From NCBI RefSeq assembly GCF_003026285.1, contig NZ_PYOD01000017.1:1-64000 (forward strand): a DNA stretch of 64,000 nt, given 5' to 3'. A program made the translations under genes and the position numbers. Below, piece after piece: positions 1 through 8,997 of the stretch; the first letter of the stretch is position 1, and each line of letters opens with the position of its first letter. Source of the stretch: Photobacterium profundum (GTDB taxonomy: Bacteria; Pseudomonadota; Gammaproteobacteria; Enterobacterales; Vibrionaceae). Below the pieces are notes generated by a model. It worked only from the letters and a program-made list of their open reading frames with translations, searched no databases and was not told the origin of the DNA.

Positions 1-9
1 AGACACTGC

Positions 10-86
10 GGAGTGGTAGTTCAGTTGGTTAGAATACCGGCCTGTCACGCCGGGGGTCGCGGGTTCGAGTCCCGTCCACTCCGCCA
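10..86 (+). tRNA. tRNA-Asp (GTC)
   Basis: A 77-nt cloverleaf with encoded CCA end. The anticodon loop reads CTGTCAC (anticodon GTC) and the T arm contains GGTTCGAGTCC. It closely matches the enterobacterial tRNA-Asp. It lies at the very left edge and is followed at once by a terminator, as expected for the last gene of an rRNA operon; that upstream operon is inferred, not seen. Confidence 0.97.
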
Positions 87-96
87 TTATTGAAGA

Positions 97-126
97 AGCC
101 CTAATCGAAAGATTAGGGCTTTTTTT
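97..126 (+). terminator. Terminator after tRNA-Asp
   Basis: A 10-bp perfect stem (AGCCCTAATC / GATTAGGGCT) with a GAAA tetraloop is followed directly by a run of T. It starts 10 nt after the tRNA CCA end. Confidence 0.93.
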
Positions 127-183
127 CATCTGTAATTAATGTTGCTTCTTTTATCTTTATGTATTTGTTACCAAACCACCGAC

Positions 184-1174
184 GTTATACCATTTTAGCT
201 AATTAACTGGTCAGGCTGATCCAGTTTCTCGTCCGCACCCTTGTTACTCTTTTCATATCACTTAAGAAAGCTATTCCAAGCATTGCAAACCTTATCAACA
301 ATCTCATTATAATTTCAAAAGCTTGATTTGTTAAATGGTGCTGACTCATCCAGCTCCAAACTTGTTCTATTGAATTCCGCTCTGGTGAATAGGGAGGGAG
401 TTTTATGATACTGACATTAGGAAGGTTATATACAATGTCTTCGGTATACCATCCATTATCACAACGGCATACCTGCCTTTTTTGATACTTGCTGAAGACG
501 TTGCTTCATCGTATCTTTATTGCTCCAAGGAGCAACGATTGCCTCTCCAATACTACGGCTAGGGCAAATAGCTCCAAAGATATACTTAAACTGCTGCTGT
601 TTGATGACTCGCGGACGCGTTTCTGTCTTTGCCCTACCAGGGATCTTAAGGGTCGTAAAACTTTCTGGGTTTCATTAGAGTGCTTAGGGTGCTTTGAGCG
701 AGAAGTTGCCCATGAGAGCTCATTTTTTGATCAATATGTAGATGTGGTCTGGATTGTATACTTTGCCAAATGTCTGAGTGATGTAGTTATGAAGATCATG
801 ACCTGTGAGTCTGCCATCATCAGGTTTAGCTGCGTTATCTTCATGTACTTGGCTAGTTGTTGCCTTTCTTGATGAAAGAGAAAGGAAGGGCGTCCAGTAC
901 GAGCCTTTTCCTTCAGCCCGTCGAGTTCATTTTAAAGAAAAACCTGAATCCATTTGTTTATACTGGTGCGACTAACCTTTAGATATTTAGCAATCTGAGT
1001 ACGTGAATGACCATCTTTAAGGTGAGCAAGTGCCAAAAAGCGCATTTTCATCTGGATAGATGTTTGTTTGCTGGAAAGGGATTTAGCGTCGATATTATTT
1101 AGGCTATCCATGGTAATAACTCAGACAAAGTAGATAGCCTCAACTAGGTCATATTTTTAACTGGATGGTATAAC
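184..1174 (-). mobile_element. Degenerate IS630-family insertion sequence
   Basis: About 990 bp bounded by short inverted ends, GTTATACCAT at 184-193 and ATGGTATAAC at 1165-1174. Between them lies a broken minus-strand transposase whose N-terminal helix-turn-helix and C-terminal motif PPYSPERNSIEQVW are typical of IS630/Tc1-like elements. Insertion into TA is usual for the family; the exact boundary is uncertain because the ends themselves contain TA. No intact transposase remains, so the element should not move on its own. Confidence 0.82.
203..1111 (-). pseudogene. IS630-family transposase, frameshifted remnant
   Basis: Read on the minus strand from the ATG at 1111, the first 59 codons are clean (start MDSLNNIDAKSL; helix-turn-helix around SRTQIAKYLKVSRTSINKW) and then hit TAA at 932-934. 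Further transposase-like sequence continues in other frames: LKEKARTGRPSF just after the stop, then a GAICPSRSIGEAIVAPW block, a CDNGWYTEDIVYNLPNV block that should carry a catalytic Asp, and PPYSPERNSIEQVWSWM near the 3' end. At least three frameshifts or stops separate them. A normal family member is one protein of about 340 residues, so this is a dead gene. A plus-strand open frame across 489-872 is only the opposite strand of this remnant. Confidence 0.85.
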
Positions 1175-1278
1175 ACCAATTAAGATAAGCATAGTTGTGA
1201 ATAGCCCTAGGAAGGCAGGAGTCGGTATATTATATATAGCCTGAAACGTTAATGAATCAGGCATTTATTCGGGCTAAA

Positions 1279-1908
1279 TTATAAGTGTATTTGTAATTCA
1301 TTAATATTTTGAATGATGGTAATGCCGGCCTGAGACATTTCTTTGTAAGCTAATTCTATTGTTTCTGTCGCGATTCCTCGACAAGCCTCTACGTTAACGA
1401 TGACCTTGAATTGCTTACTTTTAACTAATTGCAGTGCAGTTGTCTTTACACAATAATCAGTAGCAAGGCCACCGACCAAAACAGTGCCTACTTCTTTCGC
1501 TATGAGCCATTCGATCAGCCCTGTACTAAGCTTCTCTGCTATGTCGTGATAACAGGCTCCGTATGGGTGCAAATCTGCTTCTATACCTTTCCATACAACG
1601 AAGTCATAATCAGTGACTGCTGGAAGCTCTGGGATAGTCTCAAAGCCTCTTGTGCCAGGTACTGCATGTGATACCCAAGTTAAGTCTGCATTCGGATGAT
1701 CTAAAGGCTGTAACATTTGAGAATGATTATCTACAGTCCATATTGTCTTCGATTGGTGGGCATCTTTTGTGAGCACTCGAAAATTTGCTTTTTTTGCCTG
1801 TGCATTTAATGCTGGACCAATGATGTCACCCTCATTTACCGGAAGCTCATTTGGACAAAGTGGGGTAAATGCTTTTTGTGGATCAACATCAATGGCTGCA
1901 ATAATCAT
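1279..1908 (-). CDS. pncA: Nicotinamidase (isochorismatase family)
   Basis: A 209-residue cysteine hydrolase predicted to deamidate nicotinamide to nicotinate in NAD salvage. Visible active-site residues by comparison with E. coli PncA: Asp9 (DPQKAF), metal ligands Asp49, His51 (TKDAH) and His81 (WVSHAVPG), Lys107 (VVWKG) and the nucleophile Cys153 in GLATDYCVK. Length matches the family (about 213). It starts 7 nt after the pssA stop, so the two are probably co-transcribed from the pssA side. No strong terminator is visible between its stop and the IS element. Function is confident at family level; the symbol rests on the complete catalytic set. Confidence 0.9.
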   Translation of the reverse strand: MIIAAIDVDPQKAFTPLCPNELPVNEGDIIGPALNAQAKKANFRVLTKDAHQSKTIWTVDNHSQMLQPLDHPNADLTWVSHAVPGTRGFETIPELPAVTDYDFVVWKGIEADLHPYGACYHDIAEKLSTGLIEWLIAKEVGTVLVGGLATDYCVKTTALQLVKSKQFKVIVNVEACRGIATETIELAYKEMSQAGITIIQNINELQIHL

Positions 1909-1915
1909 TTGATAC

Positions 1916-3265
1916 CTACAAGATTTGATTGAGAATATGATCAGCTTTAATACGACGAATTCGTTTAATTAGCTTTCTGACCGGAGCTGGGTAACTATCT
2001 ATTTTTTCGATGAATTTATAGCTACCAACCAATTGGGTATGCTTAAGAATACAATCTAACTCTTTTTGTTTTTGGTCTGCCAATAACTGATTTTTATCAT
2101 GAACTAAAATTGCATTCTCTAGGTCTAATTTCCATGCCCTTGGGTTTAAATTATTCCCCGTAATTAGCATGTAGCTCCTATCTACCCATATCCCTTTAAG
2201 GTGAAAGCTATTATCTTCGTGTTTCCATAGATGAATAGCGAGCTGTCTACGTGCTATTGCTGCTTCATTTTGTTTTGCAAAATTACGAAGGTTTACTTCA
2301 TATAAATAAGGTAACCCTGCGATCGTTTTGAATGGCTCACTTGGTGGAATAAAGAAATCATTAGCTGTTTTGTCACCAATAACAATTGTAACTTTAACAC
2401 CTCGTCGTATTGCGCGGCGAACTTCTCTACCAACAGTCCGAGGGAAATTGAAGTAGGGTGTACATATTATGAGTTCTTTTTGTGCACTAGCAATAAGAGT
2501 ACAAATATGCTCGTTTAGTTTATTTTTACGTTTACCTAAGCCAAGTAAAGGAGTTAAACCGACTTGGTCTTCGCTAATTTCTTCAGCTTGATAATTGTAA
2601 CTTGCACGTTGAAGTTGAGAACGAAGGTCTTTGATTGCACTTTTTAGAGATTTGGTATCAGGACGTATTTCTTGGTTTAAGCAATTGACTGCATCACTTT
2701 CTACTAATGTATTCGTGATAAAGCCCGCCATACTATCCGCAAGTTTTATATTGTGAATTACATGGTATCTGTCACAACGATAACGATCATGCTGCGCTAA
2801 ATAGACATCGTTTAAACTAGCGCCACTATAGATAACTTTATTATCAACAATGAAACCTTTAAGGTGTAAAACGCCAAATACTTCACGGTTTCTAACTGGT
2901 ACCCCTAGAACTTCAATTTGATATTGATACTTTTCAGCAAATTCACGGTAAAAAGCAGCATTGCCGTCAGATTGTGCGGCCCCAATTAGTCCTCGTTGTG
3001 CACGATGCCAATCAACCAGTACTTTGATATCTAGACTAGGATTGAGCTGTTTTGCTTCATATAGTGATGTCAGAATTGCTCTACCAGCTTCATCATCTTG
3101 CAAATATAAAGCAACTAGATAAATACGGTGCTTTGCCTGCATTATTTCAGTATGAAGGCGCTCTCTGAATGAACCAGCATCTAAAAGTGTTTCCAATTCT
3201 TCTGGCTTGTGAGCAATACATGGCAGCTGTTCAATACGCTGCCTATTTGTAATAGCTGAATCCAT
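1916..3265 (-). CDS. pssA: CDP-diacylglycerol-serine O-phosphatidyltransferase
   Basis: Makes phosphatidylserine from CDP-diacylglycerol and serine, the first committed step to phosphatidylethanolamine, at the inner face of the membrane. The 449-residue protein aligns with E. coli PssA (451) end to end and has the two phospholipase-D-type HKD motifs: His134-Lys136-Asp141 (HLKGFIVD) and His355-Lys357-Asp362 (HLKGIWVD), each followed by the family signatures SGASLND and TGNNLNPRAW. The C-terminus is strongly basic (KLIKRIRRIKADH), consistent with membrane and ribosome association known for this enzyme. It heads a short minus-strand pair with the nicotinamidase. Confidence 0.96.
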   Translation of the reverse strand: MDSAITNRQRIEQLPCIAHKPEELETLLDAGSFRERLHTEIMQAKHRIYLVALYLQDDEAGRAILTSLYEAKQLNPSLDIKVLVDWHRAQRGLIGAAQSDGNAAFYREFAEKYQYQIEVLGVPVRNREVFGVLHLKGFIVDNKVIYSGASLNDVYLAQHDRYRCDRYHVIHNIKLADSMAGFITNTLVESDAVNCLNQEIRPDTKSLKSAIKDLRSQLQRASYNYQAEEISEDQVGLTPLLGLGKRKNKLNEHICTLIASAQKELIICTPYFNFPRTVGREVRRAIRRGVKVTIVIGDKTANDFFIPPSEPFKTIAGLPYLYEVNLRNFAKQNEAAIARRQLAIHLWKHEDNSFHLKGIWVDRSYMLITGNNLNPRAWKLDLENAILVHDKNQLLADQKQKELDCILKHTQLVGSYKFIEKIDSYPAPVRKLIKRIRRIKADHILNQIL

Positions 3266-3388
3266 TATTGCCTCGTTTGCGCGACTTACGGTAGATAAAC
3301 CTGTTAAATAAGAGCGGGATTATACCAGAAAATTTCTGATGTCAATGTACCCTATTGTTAGCTTATGTCACGAGTATATTAAAATGTG

Positions 3389-3820
3389 TCAAGTTAAGTG
3401 TTCATAACGCATCGCGACAAGGTCTTTCCCACTGCTAATATAACGTATTAATCGGTTAGACAGTATTTCAGGTAACTCGGTTTTGTCGACCAAATGGAAG
3501 TTGGCGTTTGAATAAAGTGGGATTAACTCACGAAATGCAAAACAGTAACAAGGCTTGCAATTTATTTGTATTTCCGTTGCCGCTAGCAAATCTTTAGCAA
3601 CGCCTTGTTCACGAAACTCAGGATGAACAAGCATTCCTGTTAATAACTGAATGTTTTCAAATTGCTTAAACCTAACGACGCAAATTATACCTTTCTCATT
3701 ATCTCCTACCCATATTGTTTCATCTTTTTTTGCTTTTCCTGCGGGGTAGTAGTTTTTATATAATCGGTTTACTAGTGGAAAACGAAGAGGTTCTAAATGG
3801 TGAAATCTAAGCTTAGTCAT
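3389..3820 (-). CDS. GNAT-family N-acetyltransferase
   Basis: A 143-residue single-domain GNAT protein. The acetyl-CoA loop is visible as VHPEFREQGVAKDLL (about residues 66-80), matching the R/Q-x-x-G-x-G/A pattern with Ala in the last position. The substrate is not recognisable. It ends with the LVAMRY-type strand often seen in small GNATs. It is divergent from murB, with only 75 bp between their start codons, so they share a promoter region. A cysteine-rich patch (CKPCYCF, about residues 89-95) is unusual for the family. Confidence 0.8.
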   Translation of the reverse strand: MTKLRFHHLEPLRFPLVNRLYKNYYPAGKAKKDETIWVGDNEKGIICVVRFKQFENIQLLTGMLVHPEFREQGVAKDLLAATEIQINCKPCYCFAFRELIPLYSNANFHLVDKTELPEILSNRLIRYISSGKDLVAMRYEHLT

Positions 3821-3895
3821 GGGAAAACACTGCGTAGTTAGTATGAATCGGGTAAAATATTGCGATGAGTATAAAAGGTATGGTTCGATATTAGC

Positions 3896-4936
3896 ATGAG
3901 AATTTTACAAGAAACATCGTTGGCTGCTTTTCACACCTTTGGTATAGAGTCACAAGCTTATGCACTTATTGAGGCTGAGTCAGTTGACGATTTATTGTTG
4001 ATTTGGCGTAATAAGCAATATCAGACATTGCCTAAATTAGTTTTAGGTAAGGGTAGTAACCTACTTTTTTGTGATGATTTTTCTGGTGTTGTTGTACTTA
4101 ACCGTATTAAAGGAATAACGGTTAACGAGACTGCAGAGAGTTATTTATTACACGTAGGGGCAGGGGAAGACTGGCATAGCTTCGTTCAATGGACCATTGA
4201 ACATAATATGCCAGGACTAGAAAACCTTGCCCTGATACCTGGTTGTGTTGGCTCCTCTCCGATTCAAAATATTGGTGCTTATGGCGTAGAGCTGCAAGAT
4301 ATTTGTCAATATGTCGATATTTTAAATATTGATTCTGGTGAAGTATCAAGGTTGAGTCGTAAAGAGTGTCAATTTGGTTATCGAGATTCAATTTTTAAGC
4401 ATGAATTAAAAGAAACCCATATCATCGTTGCGGTCGGCTTTATTTTGAAAAAAGAATGGGAGCCTAAAACAACCTATGGTCCCTTAGCTGAGCTTAACAA
4501 GACAACGGTTGCTGCAATTGATGTTTTTAATGCCGTTTGTAGAATTAGACAGTCGAAATTACCCGATCCACAAGTGTTGGGGAATGCTGGGAGTTTTTTT
4601 AAAAACCCAGTGATAACGCAATCAATTAAAGATGCATTGTTGTATCAATACCCTCAAATGCCGAACTATAAAGTTTCAAACCTTGAATATAAATTAGCGG
4701 CTGGCTGGCTGATTGATCAGTGTGATTTGAAAGGTATGCAGATTGGTGGTGCAAAAGTGCATGAACAACAGGCTCTTGTGTTAGTAAATACGGGAAATGC
4801 TACCGCGAGAGATGTGTTGTTACTGGCTCAACACGTTGTTAACACAGTTAATGATAAATTTGGGGTGTTGCTCGAACATGAAGTGCGCTTTATGGGGGCG
4901 TCAAAAGAAACGACGTTGTCTGAGGTGTTAGCATGA
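3896..4936 (+). CDS. murB: UDP-N-acetylenolpyruvoylglucosamine reductase
   Basis: Second enzyme of muramic acid synthesis: the FAD-dependent, NADPH-using reduction of UDP-GlcNAc-enolpyruvate in the cytoplasm. The 346-residue protein is the length of E. coli MurB (342). FAD-binding signatures LGKGSNLLF and PGCVGSSPIQNIGAYG lie in the N-terminal half; the catalytic serine motif GNAGSFFKNP and C-terminal glutamate region (LLEHEVRF) are intact. Its last four bases overlap the birA start (ATGA), so the two are translationally coupled, an arrangement conserved in enterobacteria and vibrios. Confidence 0.97.
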   Translation: MRILQETSLAAFHTFGIESQAYALIEAESVDDLLLIWRNKQYQTLPKLVLGKGSNLLFCDDFSGVVVLNRIKGITVNETAESYLLHVGAGEDWHSFVQWTIEHNMPGLENLALIPGCVGSSPIQNIGAYGVELQDICQYVDILNIDSGEVSRLSRKECQFGYRDSIFKHELKETHIIVAVGFILKKEWEPKTTYGPLAELNKTTVAAIDVFNAVCRIRQSKLPDPQVLGNAGSFFKNPVITQSIKDALLYQYPQMPNYKVSNLEYKLAAGWLIDQCDLKGMQIGGAKVHEQQALVLVNTGNATARDVLLLAQHVVNTVNDKFGVLLEHEVRFMGASKETTLSEVLA

Positions 4937-5895
4937 AAGAACATGCCACGCGGTTAGCGTTAATTAAGCTATTGGCTGATGGACAATTTCATTCTGGAGA
5001 GGCTCTTGGTGAGTCTCTTGGTATTTCAAGATCTGCCATAAGTAAACATATCAAAGTGTTACAGCTTTGGGGGTTAGACCTGTTTCGTATTCAGGGGAAG
5101 GGGTATTGTATATCTACTCCGATAGAGTTACTGGATTGCGATAAGATTTTGTCTCAGGTAAAGTGTCCGCAGTTAGAGTTAATACCCATAATTGACTCGA
5201 CTAATCAGTATTTACTAGATCGCTTTGGGCTTTTATCTAAAGGCACTGTTTGCTTGGCGGAATACCAGCAGGCAGGCAGGGGGCGTCGTGGACGGCAATG
5301 GCTGTCACCGTTTGGTAGCAACCTTTATTTATCTATGTATTGGCGCCTAGATGCTGGTATGGCGGCTGCAATGGGGTTGAGCCTCGTTGTTGGTGTCGCT
5401 ATTGCTGAAACATTGCAATCACTTGGTGCTGATGAAGTTAGAGTGAAATGGCCTAATGATCTTTATTACAGAGATAAAAAGCTGGCAGGGATCTTAGTTG
5501 AGATGACTGGTCAGGCTGGCGATGCTGCTCACCTTGTTATAGGTATGGGGTTGAATATCAATATGCCGGATACGGAAGGGAGTAGTATTGGACAGGCTTG
5601 GACAAATCTGTCGCAAGCTTGCGATAAACTGCCAGAGCGAAACCATCTAGCTGCTGAACTTATTGATAGTTTGCAAAAAACATTAATAACTTATGAACAA
5701 GTAGGATTAGATGGCTTTGTTGAACGTTGGAATAAAATAGATAACTTTTTGAATCGCCCTGTTAAATTATTAATTGGTCAACGTGTAGTCGAAGGGATTG
5801 CTCGCGGAATTGATAAGCAGGGTGCCTTATTACTTGAAACCGAATCAGGGATTGAACCTTATATCGGTGGTGAAATCAGCCTTAGAGGTTGTTGA
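4933..5895 (+). CDS. birA: Bifunctional biotin-protein ligase / biotin operon repressor
   Basis: Attaches biotin to AccB (encoded in this window) and, as biotinyl-AMP-bound dimer, represses biotin genes. Domains: winged helix-turn-helix at about 1-60 (LGISRSAISKHIKVLQ), catalytic core from about 80 with the biotinyl-AMP loop GRGRRGR (115-121) and Lys183 in the KKLAGILVE strand, then a small C-terminal SH3-like domain. 320 residues matches E. coli BirA (321). The start overlaps the murB stop, and the stop overlaps the coaX start (TGATG), so murB-birA-coaX forms one tightly coupled operon. Confidence 0.97.
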   Translation: MKEHATRLALIKLLADGQFHSGEALGESLGISRSAISKHIKVLQLWGLDLFRIQGKGYCISTPIELLDCDKILSQVKCPQLELIPIIDSTNQYLLDRFGLLSKGTVCLAEYQQAGRGRRGRQWLSPFGSNLYLSMYWRLDAGMAAAMGLSLVVGVAIAETLQSLGADEVRVKWPNDLYYRDKKLAGILVEMTGQAGDAAHLVIGMGLNINMPDTEGSSIGQAWTNLSQACDKLPERNHLAAELIDSLQKTLITYEQVGLDGFVERWNKIDNFLNRPVKLLIGQRVVEGIARGIDKQGALLLETESGIEPYIGGEISLRGC

Positions 5896-6626
5896 TGCAA
5901 TTATTGATTGAAGCCGGCAATACCTACGTTAAAGTTGCCCAATTATTTGAATCTGGAAAGTTTGAACTGTTAGGACGCTATCCTAGCCGTAAATTAGAAA
6001 TGGTACTTGAACCACTGCTAGAGAAAGGAATTCATCGAATAGTGTTTGCTAGTGTTGGACCTGTTGAGGTTGATAATTCAATTCAGCGTATTGCTCAGAT
6101 GGCCAATATTCCAGTTATGCAAGTGAAAACCTTACGGAAAGATTTTGGCGTTAAAAATGCGTATTCTGAATACCAATACCTTGGTGTTGATCGATGGTTA
6201 ACATTAGTGGCTATTCGACAAGAATTTAAAAAACCAACAGTGATTGTTGATATTGGTACGGCTTTAACGTTCGATGTGTTAACTGAAGATGGTAAACATT
6301 TAGGTGGTTGGATCGCGCCTGGTTACCAACTTATGATGCAGTCAGTATTAGAAAATACTTGTAAAGTTTTTTCTGATCGTGAACACGGCGAGTGCATTAC
6401 CTTTTCTGATAATACTGCTGATGGTTTAAAAAATGGCTGTCGTGCGGCATTGATTGGTTTAATTGAATATGGTTTTAAGCAAGCAAAAGATAAATTGGGT
6501 GAAGAGCCTCAAGTGATTTTGTGTGGTGGCGGAGTGCGTCATCTCCCTGTTCAATGGTCAAGGCATTATCAGCATCGTTCAGAGTTAGTGCTGGAAGGTT
6601 TAGCCTTGTATGCGAAATGCCGTTAG
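5895..6626 (+). CDS. coaX: Type III pantothenate kinase
   Basis: Phosphorylates pantothenate, the first step of coenzyme A synthesis. I take the ATG at 5895, which overlaps the birA TGA by one base, giving 243 residues; an upstream TTG at 5889 is less likely. ASKHA-fold signatures: N-terminal phosphate motif EAGNTYVK, the PanK-III block YSEYQYLGVDRW, and DIGTALTFDV with GGWIAPG following. The N-terminal motif normally begins with Asp (DxGNT/S); here residue 6 is Glu, which is worth noting. A CoaX directly after BirA is common in bacteria, where it was once named Baf. Confidence 0.92.
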   Translation: MQLLIEAGNTYVKVAQLFESGKFELLGRYPSRKLEMVLEPLLEKGIHRIVFASVGPVEVDNSIQRIAQMANIPVMQVKTLRKDFGVKNAYSEYQYLGVDRWLTLVAIRQEFKKPTVIVDIGTALTFDVLTEDGKHLGGWIAPGYQLMMQSVLENTCKVFSDREHGECITFSDNTADGLKNGCRAALIGLIEYGFKQAKDKLGEEPQVILCGGGVRHLPVQWSRHYQHRSELVLEGLALYAKCR

Positions 6627-6678
6627 CTTATAGAAAGAAAGCTGTTAGCAAAAAAATCAAAAAATAGCTTTAAAGGTA

Positions 6679-6707
6679 TTGCAAGGCTATAGATCATTCA
6701 CTAAAAT
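6679..6707 (+). promoter_or_regulatory. Promoter of the thrU-tyrU-glyT-thrT-tufB operon
   Basis: TTGCAA at 6679-6684, a 17-bp spacer and TAAAAT at 6702-6707, followed by a GC-rich discriminator (GCGCAGC). The discriminator is the type found at stringently controlled stable-RNA promoters. It sits just ahead of the first tRNA at 6721. Confidence 0.8.
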
Positions 6708-6719
6708 GCGCAGCACTAA

Positions 6720-6796
<77 letters not shown>

Positions 6797-6815
6797 GTAT
6801 TTTAGTTATACCCCT

Positions 6816-6900
<85 letters not shown>

Positions 6901-6939
6901 TTTTCAAGTAGTTTGACCGCTCTTCGAGTGATGAGTTTT

Positions 6940-7014
<75 letters not shown>

Positions 7015-7026
7015 TACTTCTTGTGC

Positions 7027-7102
7027 GCTGATATAGCTCAGTTGGTAGAGCGCACCCTTGGTAAGGGTGAGGTCGGCGGTTCGACTCCGCCTATTAGCAC
7101 CA
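7027..7102 (+). tRNA. thrT: tRNA-Thr (GGT)
   Basis: A 76-nt cloverleaf with anticodon GGT in CTTGGTAAG, acceptor GCTGATA pairing with TATTAGC (one G-U), and encoded CCA. It is the last tRNA before tuf. Confidence 0.97.
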
Positions 7103-7205
7103 CTCTCTCCAAGTCGCTCTCAAATCATTTGATATATACTCTACAAACCTATGTTTGGTTGTGTGGTCGTAATGCCACCTAATGCCGTGTCTAGAGGGAC
7201 TATCC

Positions 7206-8390
7206 ATGTCTAAAGAAAAATTTGAACGTCTAAAACCGCATGTTAACGTTGGTACAATCGGCCACGTCGATCACGGTAAAACAACTCTAACTGCTGCTAT
7301 CTGTACTACACTTGCAAAAGTATACGGTGGTGATGCAAAAGACTTCGCTTCTATCGATAACGCTCCAGAAGAGCGCGAGCGCGGTATCACAATTTCTACT
7401 TCTCACGTAGAATACGATACTCCTTCTCGTCACTATGCACACGTTGATTGTCCTGGACACGCCGATTATGTTAAAAACATGATCACTGGTGCTGCTCAAA
7501 TGGATGGTGGTATCCTAGTTGTTGCTGCAACTGATGGTCCTATGCCACAAACACGTGAGCACATCCTTCTTGGTCGTCAGGTTGGTATTCCTTACATCAT
7601 CGTATTCATGAACAAATGTGACATGGTTGATGATGAAGAGTTACTAGAACTAGTAGAAATGGAAGTTCGTGAACTTCTTTCTGAATACGATTTCCCAGGC
7701 GATGATTGCCCAGTAATCATGGGTTCTGCACTTGGCGCACTTAACGGTGAAGCTCAGTGGGAAGAGAAAATCGTTGAACTAGCTGAAGCTCTAGATAACT
7801 ACATCCCAGAGCCAGAGCGTGCAATCGATCTTCCATTCATCCTTCCAATCGAAGATGTTTTCTCAATTCAAGGCCGTGGTACTGTTGTAACTGGTCGTGT
7901 TGAGCAAGGTATCGTACGTGTTGGTGAAGAAGTTGCTATCATCGGTATCAAAGAGACTATCACTACTACATGTACTGGTGTTGAAATGTTCCGTAAGCTT
8001 CTTGACGAAGGCCGTGCTGGTGAGAACGTTGGTGTTCTTCTTCGTGGTACTAAGCGTGATGAAGTTGAGCGTGGTCAAGTTCTTGCTAAGCCAGGTTCAA
8101 TCACTCCGCACACTACTTTTGAGTCAGAAATTTATGTTCTGTCTAAAGATGAAGGTGGTCGTCATACTCCTTTCTTTAAAGGTTACCGCCCACAGTTCTA
8201 CTTCCGTACGACTGATGTAACGGGTACTATCGAATTGCCAGAAGGCGTTGAGATGGTAATGCCTGGCGATAACATTCAGATGAAAGTTACGCTAATCGCG
8301 CCTATCGCGATGGACGAAGGTCTGCGCTTTGCGATCCGTGAAGGTGGTCGTACAGTTGGTGCAGGTGTTGTTGCTAAGATCTTTGAATAA
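7206..8390 (+). CDS. tufB: Elongation factor Tu
   Basis: GTPase delivering aminoacyl-tRNA to the ribosome A site. The ATG at 7206 (MSKEKFERLKPHVNVGTIGHVDHGKTT) gives the standard 394 residues; a longer in-frame reading back to 7182 would cross the leader. G motifs: P-loop GHVDHGKT, switch II DCPGHADYVKNM, NKCD and the SALGALNG region. Codon use is strongly biased (CGT, GGT, AAC, CTT), as expected for a very highly expressed gene. The tRNA cluster context supports tufB; whether a second tuf copy exists elsewhere cannot be seen. Confidence 0.98.
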   Translation: MSKEKFERLKPHVNVGTIGHVDHGKTTLTAAICTTLAKVYGGDAKDFASIDNAPEERERGITISTSHVEYDTPSRHYAHVDCPGHADYVKNMITGAAQMDGGILVVAATDGPMPQTREHILLGRQVGIPYIIVFMNKCDMVDDEELLELVEMEVRELLSEYDFPGDDCPVIMGSALGALNGEAQWEEKIVELAEALDNYIPEPERAIDLPFILPIEDVFSIQGRGTVVTGRVEQGIVRVGEEVAIIGIKETITTTCTGVEMFRKLLDEGRAGENVGVLLRGTKRDEVERGQVLAKPGSITPHTTFESEIYVLSKDEGGRHTPFFKGYRPQFYFRTTDVTGTIELPEGVEMVMPGDNIQMKVTLIAPIAMDEGLRFAIREGGRTVGAGVVAKIFE

Positions 8391-8410
8391 GATTTGACGA
8401 CACGGTACCA

Positions 8411-8437
8411 AAAAGGGCATCATTTGATGCCCTTTTT
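8411..8437 (+). terminator. Terminator after tufB
   Basis: AAAAGGGCATC / GATGCCCTTTTT stem with an ATTT loop and T-rich tail, 20 nt after the tufB stop. Confidence 0.92.
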
Positions 8438-8551
8438 CTGCGCTTAAATTTTGATGAGCATATTTTTTGGTCATAATGCGTAGAATAAATGTTCGTAGTA
8501 ATGAAGTTTTTATCAATGTCATTAAAGGCTTAGTCCTTTCCTTCATTTAGG

Positions 8552-8575
8552 ACCTCGCAATAGCGGGGTTGTTTT
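8552..8575 (+). terminator. Terminator-like hairpin ahead of secE
   Basis: Seven-base stem ACCTCGC / GCGGGGT (one G-U) with AATA loop, followed by TTGTTTT, ending 33 nt before the secE start. It could be a leader hairpin or partial attenuator; no regulation is known from the sequence alone. Confidence 0.35.
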
Positions 8576-8608
8576 CGTCTATATTGAGACTAGTTACAGG
8601 TTGGTTGT

Positions 8609-8986
8609 ATGAAAGCGAATGCCGAAAACCAAAACAGCCCTAGCAGTATGGATGGCCTTAAATGGGTCACTGTATTTGCTTTGTTAGCTGCCGCTGTGGT
8701 TGGTAATTACCTGTACAGTGATGTTTCTGTAGTATTGCGTGCTGCATCAGTAGTGATTCTTGTCGCTGCTGCTGGTGGTATCGCCATATTTACAGCGAAA
8801 GGTAAAACCGCGATTACGTTTGCTCGTGAATCGCGCATGGAAGTCCGCAAAGTGGTATGGCCAACTCGGCAGGAAGCTACGCAGACAACCTTTATTGTTT
8901 TAGCCGTCACTGTTGTTATGGCTTTAGCCCTGTGGGGCATCGACGGCATTATGGTCCGTTTAGTCCGCCTAGTTACCGGTGTATGA
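8609..8986 (+). CDS. secE: Preprotein translocase subunit SecE
   Basis: Essential inner-membrane component of the SecYEG channel. 125 residues with three hydrophobic segments (about 18-36, 43-62 and 93-115), the three-helix form typical of gammaproteobacteria. The conserved amphipathic hinge ESRMEVRKVVWPTRQEATQT precedes the last helix and identifies the family. Followed by nusG after 11 nt, the universal secE-nusG pair. Confidence 0.96.
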   Translation: MKANAENQNSPSSMDGLKWVTVFALLAAAVVGNYLYSDVSVVLRAASVVILVAAAGGIAIFTAKGKTAITFARESRMEVRKVVWPTRQEATQTTFIVLAVTVVMALALWGIDGIMVRLVRLVTGV

Positions 8987-8997
8987 GGTAAGAGTTC

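Noticed and set aside
489..872. Plus-strand open frame of 127 codons
   Set aside because: It lies opposite the decayed IS630 transposase and has no family likeness; the minus-strand remnant explains the sequence.
1239..1264. GCCTGA / TCAGGC inverted repeat after the nicotinamidase gene
   Set aside because: Six-base stem with a 12-nt loop and no T run on the minus strand; too weak to call a terminator.
7897..8220. 107-codon frame inside tufB
   Set aside because: It is an out-of-frame shadow produced by the strong codon bias of EF-Tu.
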